Below, in pieces: positions 1-7,773 of a DNA stretch of 19,266 nucleotides (within the stretch, counting starts at the first letter, position 1; the number at the start of each line of letters is the position of its first letter). The notes below the pieces were generated by a model. It made no database searches. It saw only the letters and a program-made list of their open reading frames with translations, and was not told where the DNA came from. Origin of the DNA: Lachnospiraceae bacterium. GTDB taxonomy: Bacteria; Bacillota; Clostridia; Lachnospirales; Lachnospiraceae. The position numbers and the translations under genes were made by a program. The stretch spans positions 1 to 19,266 of the forward strand of contig JAFTPY010000088.1 of assembly GCA_017463035.1 (NCBI GenBank). The letters are read 5' to 3'.

Positions 1-27
1 CAGAATGATCGCGAAGACCTTAGATAA

Positions 28-88
28 GTAATATAAAGATAGCCCCCGTAAGAGCTTGCTCTTAAACGGGGGCTACTTTTTATATTAC
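28..88. terminator. Long imperfect palindrome, terminator-like
   Basis: The outer arms GTAATATAAA (28-37) and TTTATATTAC (79-88) pair over 10 bp. After a small internal loop, AGCCCCCGT (41-49) pairs with ACGGGGGCT (66-74). AAGAG (50-54) then pairs with CTCTT (59-63) around a 4-base loop. The plus strand has a T-run at 77-81 and the minus strand has an AT-rich tract after the GC stem, so it could end transcription in both directions. It is also the first hairpin of the larger structure described at 13-273. No gene start or end is visible to its left inside the window. Confidence 0.75.
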
Positions 89-90
89 GC

Positions 91-273
91 CACGCGGTAC
101 GCGTGTTGGCGAAATCGCAGATTTCGACAACTAAGGTCTTCAACTTTCTATTTATGCTATGCCACACGGCACGCGTGCTGACGGGTGCGTAGCAACCGGC
201 AGCTAAGGTCTTCGTCCGCTATTTATGCTATGCCACGCGGCACGCGTGCTGACGGGTGCGTAGCAACCGGCAG
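91..273. repeat. Three tandem copies of a two-hairpin unit
   Basis: Each unit has a 15-base hairpin A (six-base arms, CACGCG/CGCGTG type, 3-base loop) directly followed by a 25-base hairpin B (3 bp, one mismatch, about 7 bp, 3-base loop). The copies are A 91-105 with B 106-130, A 163-177 with B 178-202, and A 234-248 with B 249-273. CTAAGGTCTTC precedes the second and third copies (131-141 and 203-213). Copies 2 and 3 are nearly identical with a period of 71-72 bp. Copy 1 differs in sequence in hairpin B but folds the same way, with matched changes in both arms. No coding potential is evident. Function is unknown; a structured RNA or a palindromic repeat family are the main options. Confidence 0.85.
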
Positions 274-275
274 CT

Positions 276-304
276 AAAAAGAGCCATCGCTCCTGCGACA
301 GCCC
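276..304 (-). terminator. Rho-independent terminator after the YccF gene
   Basis: On the minus strand GGGCTGTCGC pairs with GCGATGGCTC around AGGA, including G-U pairs, and is followed directly by a run of five T. It lies 23 bp past the stop codon of the YccF gene, so it probably ends the operon that starts near 3963. Confidence 0.8.
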
Positions 305-327
305 ATTGACTCACCCTTTAAAATCCA

Positions 328-684
328 CTAGTTCACTTTTGCTCCGAACGGTGCCAACGACAGCGTTGCCAGCTTAAAACACTGCTTTCCGAAAGGAATT
401 CCGATAATCGTAATACAGCAAATCACACAACCTAAAACATAGGCAATGGCTAACTCCAGCCCACCAAAAAAAAACCAAATGATATTGGCAATGGGATGCG
501 CTCCGAAGTTACCGTCCACCTCCTTTTTAAACGGCCAAAACACCAATCCCGCAATTTTAAACGCTTGTAATCCAAAAGGAATCCCAATAATAGTAATGCA
601 CCAGAAAAGTCCCAGTACAAACCATACTACCGCAGACCACAAGCCAAAAAACAACATCCATAAAAGGTTTCCGATGGTACGCAT
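328..684 (-). CDS. YccF family membrane protein
   Basis: A 118-residue, very hydrophobic protein made of two similar halves. Each half has a membrane segment followed by the family motif ITIIGIPFG, at about residues 31-39 and 92-100, then a KxA..xxxPF tail. This duplicated layout is the hallmark of YccF (DUF307) inner membrane proteins, whose biochemical role is not well defined. The ATG at 684 has the ribosome site AGGAGG a few bases upstream (AGGAGGGGTATC-ATG). It is the last gene of a likely three-gene operon, 64 bp behind the lipoprotein gene, and is followed by a terminator at 276-304. The family call is firm; what the protein does here is not visible from the sequence. Confidence 0.9.
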   Translation of the reverse strand: MRTIGNLLWMLFFGLWSAVVWFVLGLFWCITIIGIPFGLQAFKIAGLVFWPFKKEVDGNFGAHPIANIIWFFFGGLELAIAYVLGCVICCITIIGIPFGKQCFKLATLSLAPFGAKVN

Positions 685-748
685 GATACCCCTCCTTATC
701 TATTGTACTCCTTTGCTAAAAACTCACTCCAAACCGATACCGTAGCTC

Positions 749-3016
749 TTACCACTCACTCCAGTCCGGTAGACGTTCCTCATTCCATGTTTCAAAGGAA
801 TCGTAGAACACCACTTCCTTCTCCGGGGTAATCCAGATACAGCAATGAACCTCCGGCAATTTTTTGTTTCCCTGTGCGTCATCCCCAAGCACTACATCCA
901 CCTGATAATCCACACCCTTTCCCGGCGAATACATCAATAGACTGCTATCATCAATCCGAAGTTTCTCTACCCCATATCGCTTTTTCAGGGCATCTGTCAC
1001 AAATTTCTCCGCAAGAAGCTCTTCCGACGGAAGAAGCCAATTCTCCGGCAAATTTTTCCATTGAATGCGCTCTATGCCATTCAATAAAAACATTCCGTCC
1101 TTATAAGAAACCTCCGGTCCCCACGTATTTCCAAAAAACACAGATACTTCGTTAGCATCCGCAATTAACAAATTACCGAATTCACTGATTCCGGTGGCTA
1201 CGGTCAGCTTCGGACAATTCACAAACTCCCATACCGTATCCTCTGTTGCCACATCCCATGCACAATAATCAGAAATGCAACGAAAGCTCTCACAATCCTT
1301 TACATAGAGATTCGAAACCCCCGCATATACAAAAAACATTTCCTCCAGCCTCGGGCAATTCTCTATGGTAAGCTTGTCCGCGCCGCTTCCCTCACCGGCG
1401 CCCGTATAGACCAGATTCGGGCAATTTCGAATCACCATTTCCGTACAATTCGGCATAGATACGGATTCAAGGTTCGGAAACCACTCGAAACCGTCTACCA
1501 CATCCAGGCCCATCTCCTCCTCAAACAGATCGATTTCGGTAACCGCTTCCCGCTCCTCCTTGGAAAGATATCCGTTTCCGTCGGTATCTATCACATCCTT
1601 CACAAACTTGCGCATAAATACGCCGGTAAAATGCTCCTTGTCAATGGGAATATCGCCTTCTGCCGGTACAATCGGTTCCACCGGCTGCGGCAACCAGACA
1701 CCGTCCGTCGAAATCTCGTCAAAGCTGTCCGTATAGTCATATCCGTAACGACTCAGCTTAATTTCTCCCTTCTCATTAAATGCATACCCGAAAGATAAAC
1801 TGAAGTTCCCCAGTGTTTCCTTCCCTTCCTCTGATGTACGACACACAGAAAAGCCTCCGTGGTATTCACCTTTTACATCGCCTACCGGCGAGTACTCATT
1901 CAACTGATATTGCTCCGGTCCCGACCATTCTATCGTAAACTGCGACCCCTTCGGAAGCTCCTTCTCGTATAACAAAACGTAACTCGGGTTCCAAAAAATG
2001 ATATTGCGGTAATCGGCATCATAACTCCACTGATACAGTCCCGATTTTATGCGTGCATGATCCAGCAATACATAAAACGCCCGGGCTCCCGTCTCATCAT
2101 ATACCGCCGGTGATGCCCCTTCTACCGTAACGGAAAAGCCCTGCTTCATTTCCTCCACCGTTTTATGCAGTTCCTGCCATGCCGCGGTCTGAACATCACT
2201 CTCCGCCTCCGTCCATTCAAACGGAAACTTCTCCCCATTTAATAATCCCTTTCGCTCATAGCCATATTCGATGTCCGGCACAATAACAGAAACATTCGCA
2301 TCCAATAACAGCTTCTTCGGCAACTCCGTGCGACGATCAAATTCAACCTTTAAAGCTGAGGTCCCGGTAATCCGCCCACACATCTCGCCTAATCCACCTT
2401 CCGAAAAGCTCAAAAGCTCCAGCTTCGGGCAATTTTCAATCACAAAATTCTCTCCGGTATCCTCAGCCTGTCCGACTATAAGTTCCGAGAATTCCAGGCG
2501 TTCCAACTCCGGGCAATCCGCCACCTTAAGTGTATTTACATATCTTGGGTTCACAGAATAGAGCAGGCCGTTGGAAACCCGTTTCAGAGCAGGTACGCCC
2601 ACCAGCTCCACCTGTTCTGCCGGCGGCAGAGTAATATACTCTAAGTTCGGAAATATAGAAAATCCCTTCAATGTCCCCATCGCTTTGGCTGCTGCCAGCT
2701 TCAGTTCCTTTACCGCTTGCAACTCCGCTTCGGAAAAGAAACCGTTTCCGTCCGAGTCGTACTCCTTCTTTAAAAATTCGCAAAAGGCTCCATCCCCGAA
2801 ATGCTCCTCGTCAATCGGAAGCTCTCCCACTCCCGTCCCCGTCGGCTGCGGTTGCTCTGTTACTACCGCTTCTGTAGGCATCGGACGCTCCGTCACCACC
2901 GCCTCTGTCGGTGAAACAGCAACAGTCGACTGCGGTCCCTCTGTTCCGGAACCGCAACCGACTGCCATACATGCCATACACAATATTACCACACCAAATA
3001 CGCTATTCTTTCTCAT
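749..3016 (-). CDS. EF-hand and LRR-like repeat lipoprotein
   Basis: A 755-residue predicted surface lipoprotein. The chosen ATG at 3016 follows AAGGAGA by 7 bases and gives a clean signal peptide with lipobox AVGC (Cys21); a start 12 codons upstream would add a charged stretch before it. Residues about 30-65 form a Pro/Thr linker with PTEAVVTE repeated. Two copies of a module follow: an ID-x-EHF segment, an EF-hand/dockerin-type loop (DSDGNGFFSEAE at about 87-98, DTDGNGYLSKEE at about 477-488), then irregular solenoid-like repeats of the form I-x-NCP-x-L. This suggests an internal duplication. Calcium binding and an extracellular binding role are inferred from the loops; no catalytic motif was seen. 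It lies 61 bp after the methyl-accepting gene and 64 bp before the YccF gene, so co-transcription is likely. Confidence 0.85.
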   Translation of the reverse strand: MRKNSVFGVVILCMACMAVGCGSGTEGPQSTVAVSPTEAVVTERPMPTEAVVTEQPQPTGTGVGELPIDEEHFGDGAFCEFLKKEYDSDGNGFFSEAELQAVKELKLAAAKAMGTLKGFSIFPNLEYITLPPAEQVELVGVPALKRVSNGLLYSVNPRYVNTLKVADCPELERLEFSELIVGQAEDTGENFVIENCPKLELLSFSEGGLGEMCGRITGTSALKVEFDRRTELPKKLLLDANVSVIVPDIEYGYERKGLLNGEKFPFEWTEAESDVQTAAWQELHKTVEEMKQGFSVTVEGASPAVYDETGARAFYVLLDHARIKSGLYQWSYDADYRNIIFWNPSYVLLYEKELPKGSQFTIEWSGPEQYQLNEYSPVGDVKGEYHGGFSVCRTSEEGKETLGNFSLSFGYAFNEKGEIKLSRYGYDYTDSFDEISTDGVWLPQPVEPIVPAEGDIPIDKEHFTGVFMRKFVKDVIDTDGNGYLSKEEREAVTEIDLFEEEMGLDVVDGFEWFPNLESVSMPNCTEMVIRNCPNLVYTGAGEGSGADKLTIENCPRLEEMFFVYAGVSNLYVKDCESFRCISDYCAWDVATEDTVWEFVNCPKLTVATGISEFGNLLIADANEVSVFFGNTWGPEVSYKDGMFLLNGIERIQWKNLPENWLLPSEELLAEKFVTDALKKRYGVEKLRIDDSSLLMYSPGKGVDYQVDVVLGDDAQGNKKLPEVHCCIWITPEKEVVFYDSFETWNEERLPDWSEW

Positions 3017-3077
3017 TCCCCTATCTCCTTTGCATTTTATTACCGTCCTCACAACCCTGTAACAGACGATTCATCCC

Positions 3078-3908
3078 CTATAATTGCTTAATATAATTCT
3101 CTATTACCTTTACATCACCGTTCAAATTCTCAATGGTCGCTGCAATCTCCTCCAGGGACGCCGCCTGCTGGGTGAATGCATCCGTTGCTTCCCGTGACTT
3201 TTCACTCATCTCATTTACCTGGGTTTCAATCGTTCCCAACATACTACCGATGGCCTGTGCGGACTCCGTCGTATTGCCGGACAACCGCTCGATTTCCCTT
3301 GCCACAACTGCAAAACCCTTACCGGCGGTTCCTGCTCGCGCCGCCTCAATGGAAGCATTCAAGCCTAAAATCTTGGTAGAGTTACTGAATTTATTGATTA
3401 CACTGAGAATCTCATTCATACGCTGCATCTCGGCAAGCAGATTATCCATCAGTCCGTAAACCGACTGGTTTGTTGCGGAAGCCACCTGTACTCCTTCCGT
3501 AATCTCGTTTACCGCAGCCACCACCTGCTCTACCTCCTGGGACAGACTGGAAATCGCATCCTTTACACCACGGAGTTTCTCCACACTCTTCGCAATCATC
3601 AGACAGCCTACCACTTCTCCGTCCTCGCGGAGCGGAATCGCATAGGACATAAACGGAATCCCGTACACATGCGGCGGTACCTCTCTCGCCCTGCGTTCCC
3701 CCGACTCAATCACCATAAGAGGCGTCGCATCCGGTGGGAACGGCGCTCCAAGCTCACAAGCCAACGGAATCTCCGCACAAGGCTGGTTATAAATAAAACC
3801 GGTTTTATTCGTAACAGCCACCGATACCGGCTCATCAATAAACAACGGGATATACGGAGCCACCGCTACTACCGATTGCAAGATTGCTTTTTCCTTTGAA
3901 ATATCCAT
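3078..3908 (-). CDS. Soluble methyl-accepting chemotaxis-type protein
   Basis: A 276-residue protein without signal peptide or membrane segment. Residues about 1-110 form a compact sensory-like domain (PAS/GAF-like in feel, not identified). Residues about 115-276 are a coiled coil containing the conserved chemoreceptor hairpin tip, ILGLNASIEAARAG at about 180-193 followed by GKGFAVVAREIERLS. The signalling part is far shorter than in classic receptors and there is no HAMP domain, so it is a mini cytoplasmic receptor that could act on CheA/CheW or another partner. The ATG at 3908 has GGAGG 7 bases upstream. A promoter lies at 3958-3986. It is the first gene of the operon with the lipoprotein and YccF genes. 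The signal sensed is unknown. Confidence 0.88.
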   Translation of the reverse strand: MDISKEKAILQSVVAVAPYIPLFIDEPVSVAVTNKTGFIYNQPCAEIPLACELGAPFPPDATPLMVIESGERRAREVPPHVYGIPFMSYAIPLREDGEVVGCLMIAKSVEKLRGVKDAISSLSQEVEQVVAAVNEITEGVQVASATNQSVYGLMDNLLAEMQRMNEILSVINKFSNSTKILGLNASIEAARAGTAGKGFAVVAREIERLSGNTTESAQAIGSMLGTIETQVNEMSEKSREATDAFTQQAASLEEIAATIENLNGDVKVIENYIKQL

Positions 3909-3957
3909 GCCGTCTCCTCCGATTCTTCATAACCCTAAGCCAATTCTTTCTAAGAAT

Positions 3958-3986
3958 ATTGTACCAGTTTTTCCGAAAAAGCACAA
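3958..3986 (-). promoter_or_regulatory. Promoter of the methyl-accepting protein operon
   Basis: On the minus strand a -35 TTGTGC (3981-3986) and a -10 TACAAT (3958-3963) are separated by 17 bases. The start would fall near 3951, on a small palindrome with ATTCTT/AAGAAT arms (3943-3957) that could be an operator. Confidence 0.65.
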
Positions 3987-4005
3987 GCGAAAAACGCCCG
4001 ATACA

Positions 4006-4047
4006 CAAAGAACGCGCCGCCTCGTCGGTTTTCCCGACAAGACGACG
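4006..4047 (-). terminator. Terminator of the GntR-ABC operon
   Basis: On the minus strand CGTCGTCTTGTCGG pairs with CCGACGAGGCGGCG over 14 bp with several G-U pairs and a GAAAA loop, followed by a T-rich tract (CGTTCTTT). It lies about 50 bp after the permease stop codon and just before the next promoter. Confidence 0.8.
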
Positions 4048-4099
4048 CATCCCCAACAAAGGCTTCGTACAACGATTCACCGTAAACGACTCAAAGAAC

Positions 4100-6298
4100 T
4101 TAGTCAAACAAGAAAGACAAATCCGCATCTTTCGATACAACATAATTAAAGGTCTCGTACATGTTATAACCGTCCTGCGGTATATCCAGATATACGCGGT
4201 AATCCTCGTAAACGTCATAGGTCGGATCCCCGTAACGGCACAACGGCTCCCAGGTACAAAGAGCATACAACCGTTCAAAATCCTCCGGCTCTACCGGAAT
4301 CACATTGTCTCCGTAGCCCCAATCCTCCGGATAAGCAATCGTCTGCATTATCTGCTTCATATCCTCGGAAAGAGCATACTCCGTTACCTCCACCGAACCT
4401 GCGGAATACACTTCTCCCACATAATAATCCGAACCATACTTATATTCGATTTCCGGCAATCTCACACGCATAGCTTCCTTACCGGTCCACTCATACTCCG
4501 CATCCGTCACAAACCCTCTGTCCGCCAAGAAACGCAAAGTCTCTGTATAAGACGCATAAATCGGCAGCTCATTGGAATAGACATTCAAGTTACTGCTATA
4601 AGAATTGCCGTAAGCGTCCACCCTGCTCATCGGTCCCACAGTCAGGTCCAGAATCGCCACCGGCTGGGTATGAAGCTTCTCTGCCAAAGTCATAGCCGCC
4701 AGTTCTCTGTTCAGCACTGTCATCAGCTCATCCTTCTCCGCCTGACTCAGCTCCATCACACAGGTATTCATGGCACACCGTGCCGATACCGACTTGATAA
4801 GACCGGACGGAATCGTATAAATATCTCCGTAATGCACCTTCTTATATTCATAGCTTTCAAATATCGGAGCAAACAACTCCTCCCGCATACCGTTCACCCG
4901 GTAGCGACGTTGCACCGTTTTTCCGTTTTTCAGATGATACGCCACCTCTACGCCGAGAAATTCATTGTAGGAATATGCCATTGCGGAATCCAAACGGTCC
5001 GCATAAATTGCCGAATCCTCCACCAGCACCTCCAGATACGGATACACAGCGGCAATATCAAGCAACTTCATTTCAGTGACCTCATCAAACCAGCGAATCT
5101 GCCCGTTATCATAAATATAGGAATCACGGCGGTTATCCAAACTCTGTAAATCGATTGCCACAGACTCTATCTTCTTTGCCTTCGGCAAATACATATCGTA
5201 ACCGAACACATCGTAGCGCATCACCAACGCAAATGCCATCGTTACCGCAATGCAGACAAACATGGACACCTTATCCGCAAAGCATTTTCGCACATCAAAA
5301 TGGAAAATACTCTGAATCAGCATATGGCTCAGTACTACACCGAGCACAATACCGAACAACATCCACCCCGGGAAGCGACCGGAACCATCGGCCATCTCGT
5401 AAAACAACATACCGATTAATGCACCCGCAAGCAATTCCACCGAAATCCGAATCACCGGCTTTAATATCGGGAAGGAAATGGCCTTTCCCGCACCATCCGA
5501 TGGACGCGACCGGTATACCAAAAGAGTAATCACCGCTACTACAGCCGTAAATGCCAGCTGCTGAAGCAGCAAAGACACCTCAGGGTCCTGTACCGCCATT
5601 ACATAAAAATATCCCGGACACAGGAAACGCAGTGCATGAATACGGTCCGCATACACATCTCCCATGTAGCTGAAGGTATCAAAAAACTTCTCCTCGAACC
5701 AACTGTAAATAAGCATTGTTGCCAGGGTAATACCGAAGGTCCATCCGCTGACCGCAAAGAACACCACAATATTTCCCACAAAAGCCACACACAAAATCAG
5801 AGTGGTATATATGGTCAGATACCCCAACAGATGCACCAAAAGTCCTTTTCCGGTAACCGTCAAAACCACACTCTCAAAATTACCGGTGACCGCAAGAATC
5901 ACAAAGCTGACCAGTAACATCACCAGATACGGCACCAGATAAATCAAAATACCGTTGATATAGCGTACCGCAAACAGCGTCTCACGCTTTACCGGAAGGG
6001 AATGGAAAAAGTCTACCTTCTTCTTGGAAAATAAATATCCGAACCCGCTGACAGCACAAATAAATGCCCCCACAACGGTTATCAGCACCATCCAGGCACT
6101 GTCGGCCGCCATAGGACTCGCCAAATCACTGATATAATTTGTCCACCGCTCTATCCGGTACCCGGAGGTATTGGAAATTTCCATCGCAAGATAAATCGGC
6201 ACCGGCAGAATAAATACAATCGCCGCCAAAATAATCGTCCACAGACGCTGACGTAAATCTTCTTTTAACAATTTAAAGAATGAGCTTCTTGAAGTCAT
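4100..6298 (-). CDS. ABC transporter permease with large C-terminal domain
   Basis: A 732-residue ABC-2-like permease. About nine hydrophobic segments lie between residues 20 and 362 and include a cytoplasmic loop KKVDFFHSLPVKRETLF, typical of permeases paired with YtrB-like ATPases. The last roughly 370 residues are soluble, and an odd number of membrane segments would put them outside the cell. The ATG at 6298 is preferred because GGAGG sits 9 bases upstream; a GTG at 6319 would place that site inside the gene. The gene overlaps the end of the ATPase gene by 26 bp, which implies translational coupling. A strong terminator follows at 4006-4047. The substrate is unknown; related systems are linked to antimicrobial peptides or cell-envelope stress, which is only inference here. 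Confidence 0.88.
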   Translation of the reverse strand: MTSRSSFFKLLKEDLRQRLWTIILAAIVFILPVPIYLAMEISNTSGYRIERWTNYISDLASPMAADSAWMVLITVVGAFICAVSGFGYLFSKKKVDFFHSLPVKRETLFAVRYINGILIYLVPYLVMLLVSFVILAVTGNFESVVLTVTGKGLLVHLLGYLTIYTTLILCVAFVGNIVVFFAVSGWTFGITLATMLIYSWFEEKFFDTFSYMGDVYADRIHALRFLCPGYFYVMAVQDPEVSLLLQQLAFTAVVAVITLLVYRSRPSDGAGKAISFPILKPVIRISVELLAGALIGMLFYEMADGSGRFPGWMLFGIVLGVVLSHMLIQSIFHFDVRKCFADKVSMFVCIAVTMAFALVMRYDVFGYDMYLPKAKKIESVAIDLQSLDNRRDSYIYDNGQIRWFDEVTEMKLLDIAAVYPYLEVLVEDSAIYADRLDSAMAYSYNEFLGVEVAYHLKNGKTVQRRYRVNGMREELFAPIFESYEYKKVHYGDIYTIPSGLIKSVSARCAMNTCVMELSQAEKDELMTVLNRELAAMTLAEKLHTQPVAILDLTVGPMSRVDAYGNSYSSNLNVYSNELPIYASYTETLRFLADRGFVTDAEYEWTGKEAMRVRLPEIEYKYGSDYYVGEVYSAGSVEVTEYALSEDMKQIMQTIAYPEDWGYGDNVIPVEPEDFERLYALCTWEPLCRYGDPTYDVYEDYRVYLDIPQDGYNMYETFNYVVSKDADLSFLFD

Positions 6299-7175
6299 AG
6301 CCTGCCACCTCCGTTTCACTGATAAAAATTTCTTCCAGCGTCAGCGGAAGCATCTCAAAAAATACCGGCTCCGCCGCTGCCACCCTTGCTTCGATTTCCT
6401 CCTGCAATCCGCGTACGGTAAGAGTTTTTAAGCGGCCGCGCTGTTCCTTATTGACCACATCCAGTCCCATCAGAACCCTTTCTTCCTGCTCTTCGTCCGC
6501 AAATACACACTGCAGCTTGTGAATACCGGTCCGCATCTCCTCCAAATCCTTGGAAAGCAATACACCGCCCTTGTGGAGCAGTCCCACATGGTCACAAATA
6601 TCCTCCAACTCACGGAGATTGTGGGATGCCAACACCGGTGTCAATCCTCTCTCCGTAATCTCCTTTGCAAAAATACTCTTCACCGCCTGACGCATCACCG
6701 GGTCCAGACCGTCAAAGGTCTCATCACAAAGTAAATATTTCGTCCCCGCACAAACGCCCAGCAAAATGGACACCTGCTTTTTCATACCCTTGGAAAAGGT
6801 ACTGATTTTGCGGGAAAGCGGCAGTCCCAACTGATCCAGCAATTCCAAATAACGCTTGCGGTTGAACTTCCCGTACACCGCACCGTAATAGTCCGCCATA
6901 TCCACCGGCGTCCCGTTGTTTAAGTAATAGGCATCGTCGGAAATATAGAATACTTCCTTCTTTGCCGCCGGATTCTCAAATACCCGCTCTCCGTCCACCG
7001 TAATCGTTCCTTCATCTGCTTTTAACACGCCTGCTATCATACGAAGCAGGGTGGACTTTCCGGCACCGTTGGTTCCTACCATACCGAACACAATACCTTC
7101 TTTTATTTCTACGGAAACCCGGTCAACCGCCAACATTCCGTCAAAGCGCTTTACCACGTTTTCTGCCTTAATCAT
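6273..7175 (-). CDS. ABC transporter ATP-binding protein, YtrB-like
   Basis: A 300-residue ATPase. Walker A is GTNGAGKS (residues 34-41), the signature loop is STFSKGMKKQ (125-134, a variant of LSGGQ), Walker B is YLLCDE (147-152), the D-loop follows as GLDP, and the switch His is H185 in ASHNLRE. Residues about 205-300 form a C-terminal extension usual in drug or peptide exporters. The ATG at 7175 has AGGAGG 8 bases upstream; a GTG at 7184 is less likely. It overlaps the GntR gene by 8 bp and the permease gene by 26 bp, forming a tight three-gene module. It should power the adjacent permease. The usual Q-loop Gln seems to be replaced (region FYISDDAYYL), as in several relatives of this type. 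Confidence 0.93.
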   Translation of the reverse strand: MIKAENVVKRFDGMLAVDRVSVEIKEGIVFGMVGTNGAGKSTLLRMIAGVLKADEGTITVDGERVFENPAAKKEVFYISDDAYYLNNGTPVDMADYYGAVYGKFNRKRYLELLDQLGLPLSRKISTFSKGMKKQVSILLGVCAGTKYLLCDETFDGLDPVMRQAVKSIFAKEITERGLTPVLASHNLRELEDICDHVGLLHKGGVLLSKDLEEMRTGIHKLQCVFADEEQEERVLMGLDVVNKEQRGRLKTLTVRGLQEEIEARVAAAEPVFFEMLPLTLEEIFISETEVAGYDFKKLIL

Positions 7176-7626
7176 CCGCTTCACCTCCTACACCTTGTCT
7201 GGATGCTTCTGTCTGCACCGTATTCTTGTCATTCTCCGTCGCGTCCTCTTTTTGCACCCTCTTTTCTTCCGTCCATGCCGCATCCAACAGCCGATTCAGG
7301 TCTTCCCTTGTCATGCCGGCCTCTTTTGCTTTCCGCACCAAATGTCCCACCTCTTCCTTAACCTCTTTTTCGCGAAGGGAAAGCAGTGCCCGCATATCCG
7401 CCACAAAATTCCCCTTTCCCTTTACCGCGTAAATTACGCCTCTTCGCTCCAGCTCTGTATAAGCCCGCTGAATCGTATTGGGATTAATGGAAAGCTCCAT
7501 GGCAAGGTTCCGCACGCTGGGAAGCGGCGCATCCTTTTCCAAGACCCCACACAGCACCAAGCTTTGAAAGCGCTCCACAATCTGCTCGTAAATCGGCCTC
7601 CGGTCGGTATAATCGATAATAATCAA
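7168..7626 (-). CDS. GntR family repressor, YtrA subfamily
   Basis: A 152-residue regulator with an N-terminal winged helix (about residues 10-75; LPSVRNLAMELSINPNTIQR is the helix-turn-helix) and only a short helical C-terminus. That size and shape define the YtrA subfamily, which usually represses its own ABC operon. The start is TTG at 7626, supported by AGGAGG 6 bases upstream and by the family N-terminus (IDYTDRRPIYEQI). It is the first gene of the operon with the ATPase and permease. A sigma-A promoter (7675-7703) and a dyad operator (7646-7672) lie directly upstream, which fits autorepression. The inducing signal is unknown. The last 20 or so residues look disordered and acidic. Confidence 0.92.
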   Translation of the reverse strand: MIIIDYTDRRPIYEQIVERFQSLVLCGVLEKDAPLPSVRNLAMELSINPNTIQRAYTELERRGVIYAVKGKGNFVADMRALLSLREKEVKEEVGHLVRKAKEAGMTREDLNRLLDAAWTEEKRVQKEDATENDKNTVQTEASRQGVGGEADD

Positions 7627-7645
7627 CCTTCACCTCCTCCTTTCC

Positions 7646-7672
7646 AACTGTACTAGTATGCTTAATACAGTT
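7646..7672 (-). promoter_or_regulatory. Dyad operator, likely for the GntR repressor
   Basis: A 27-bp dyad with arms AACTGTAnTA and TAnTACAGTT separated by 7 bases, 20 of 27 positions symmetric. It starts 2 bp downstream of the -10 box and covers the expected start of transcription, the place for a repressor. Its shape matches operators of YtrA-type regulators. Binding by the adjacent regulator is inferred. Confidence 0.75.
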
Positions 7673-7674
7673 TG

Positions 7675-7703
7675 AGTATAACATAGCGCAGGCCATCTGT
7701 CAA
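7675..7703 (-). promoter_or_regulatory. Promoter of the GntR-ABC operon
   Basis: On the minus strand a perfect -35 TTGACA (7698-7703), a 17-base spacer and a -10 TATACT (7675-7680). An 8-bp inverted repeat, AGCGCAGG/CCTGCGCT (7685-7717), encloses the -35 box. It has no T-run, so it is more likely regulatory than a terminator for ptsI. Confidence 0.88.
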
Positions 7704-7773
7704 CGATTTCCTGCGCTGAAATTATTCCACGGAATCATCTCCATAAGTTCGAGTATAATTCCTTTTTGCTTTG

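Noticed and set aside
91..273. CRISPR array
   Set aside because: The copies are 71-72 bp units repeated through their full length with no unique spacers, and no cas genes are nearby.
3884..5149. Open frame of 421 codons on the plus strand
   Set aside because: It lies opposite the ABC permease and MCP genes, is rich in His, Arg and Ile with no domain, and has no ribosome site. It is an antisense shadow.
7685..7717. Terminator for ptsI
   Set aside because: The palindrome lacks a T-run and its loop contains the -35 box of the next promoter.
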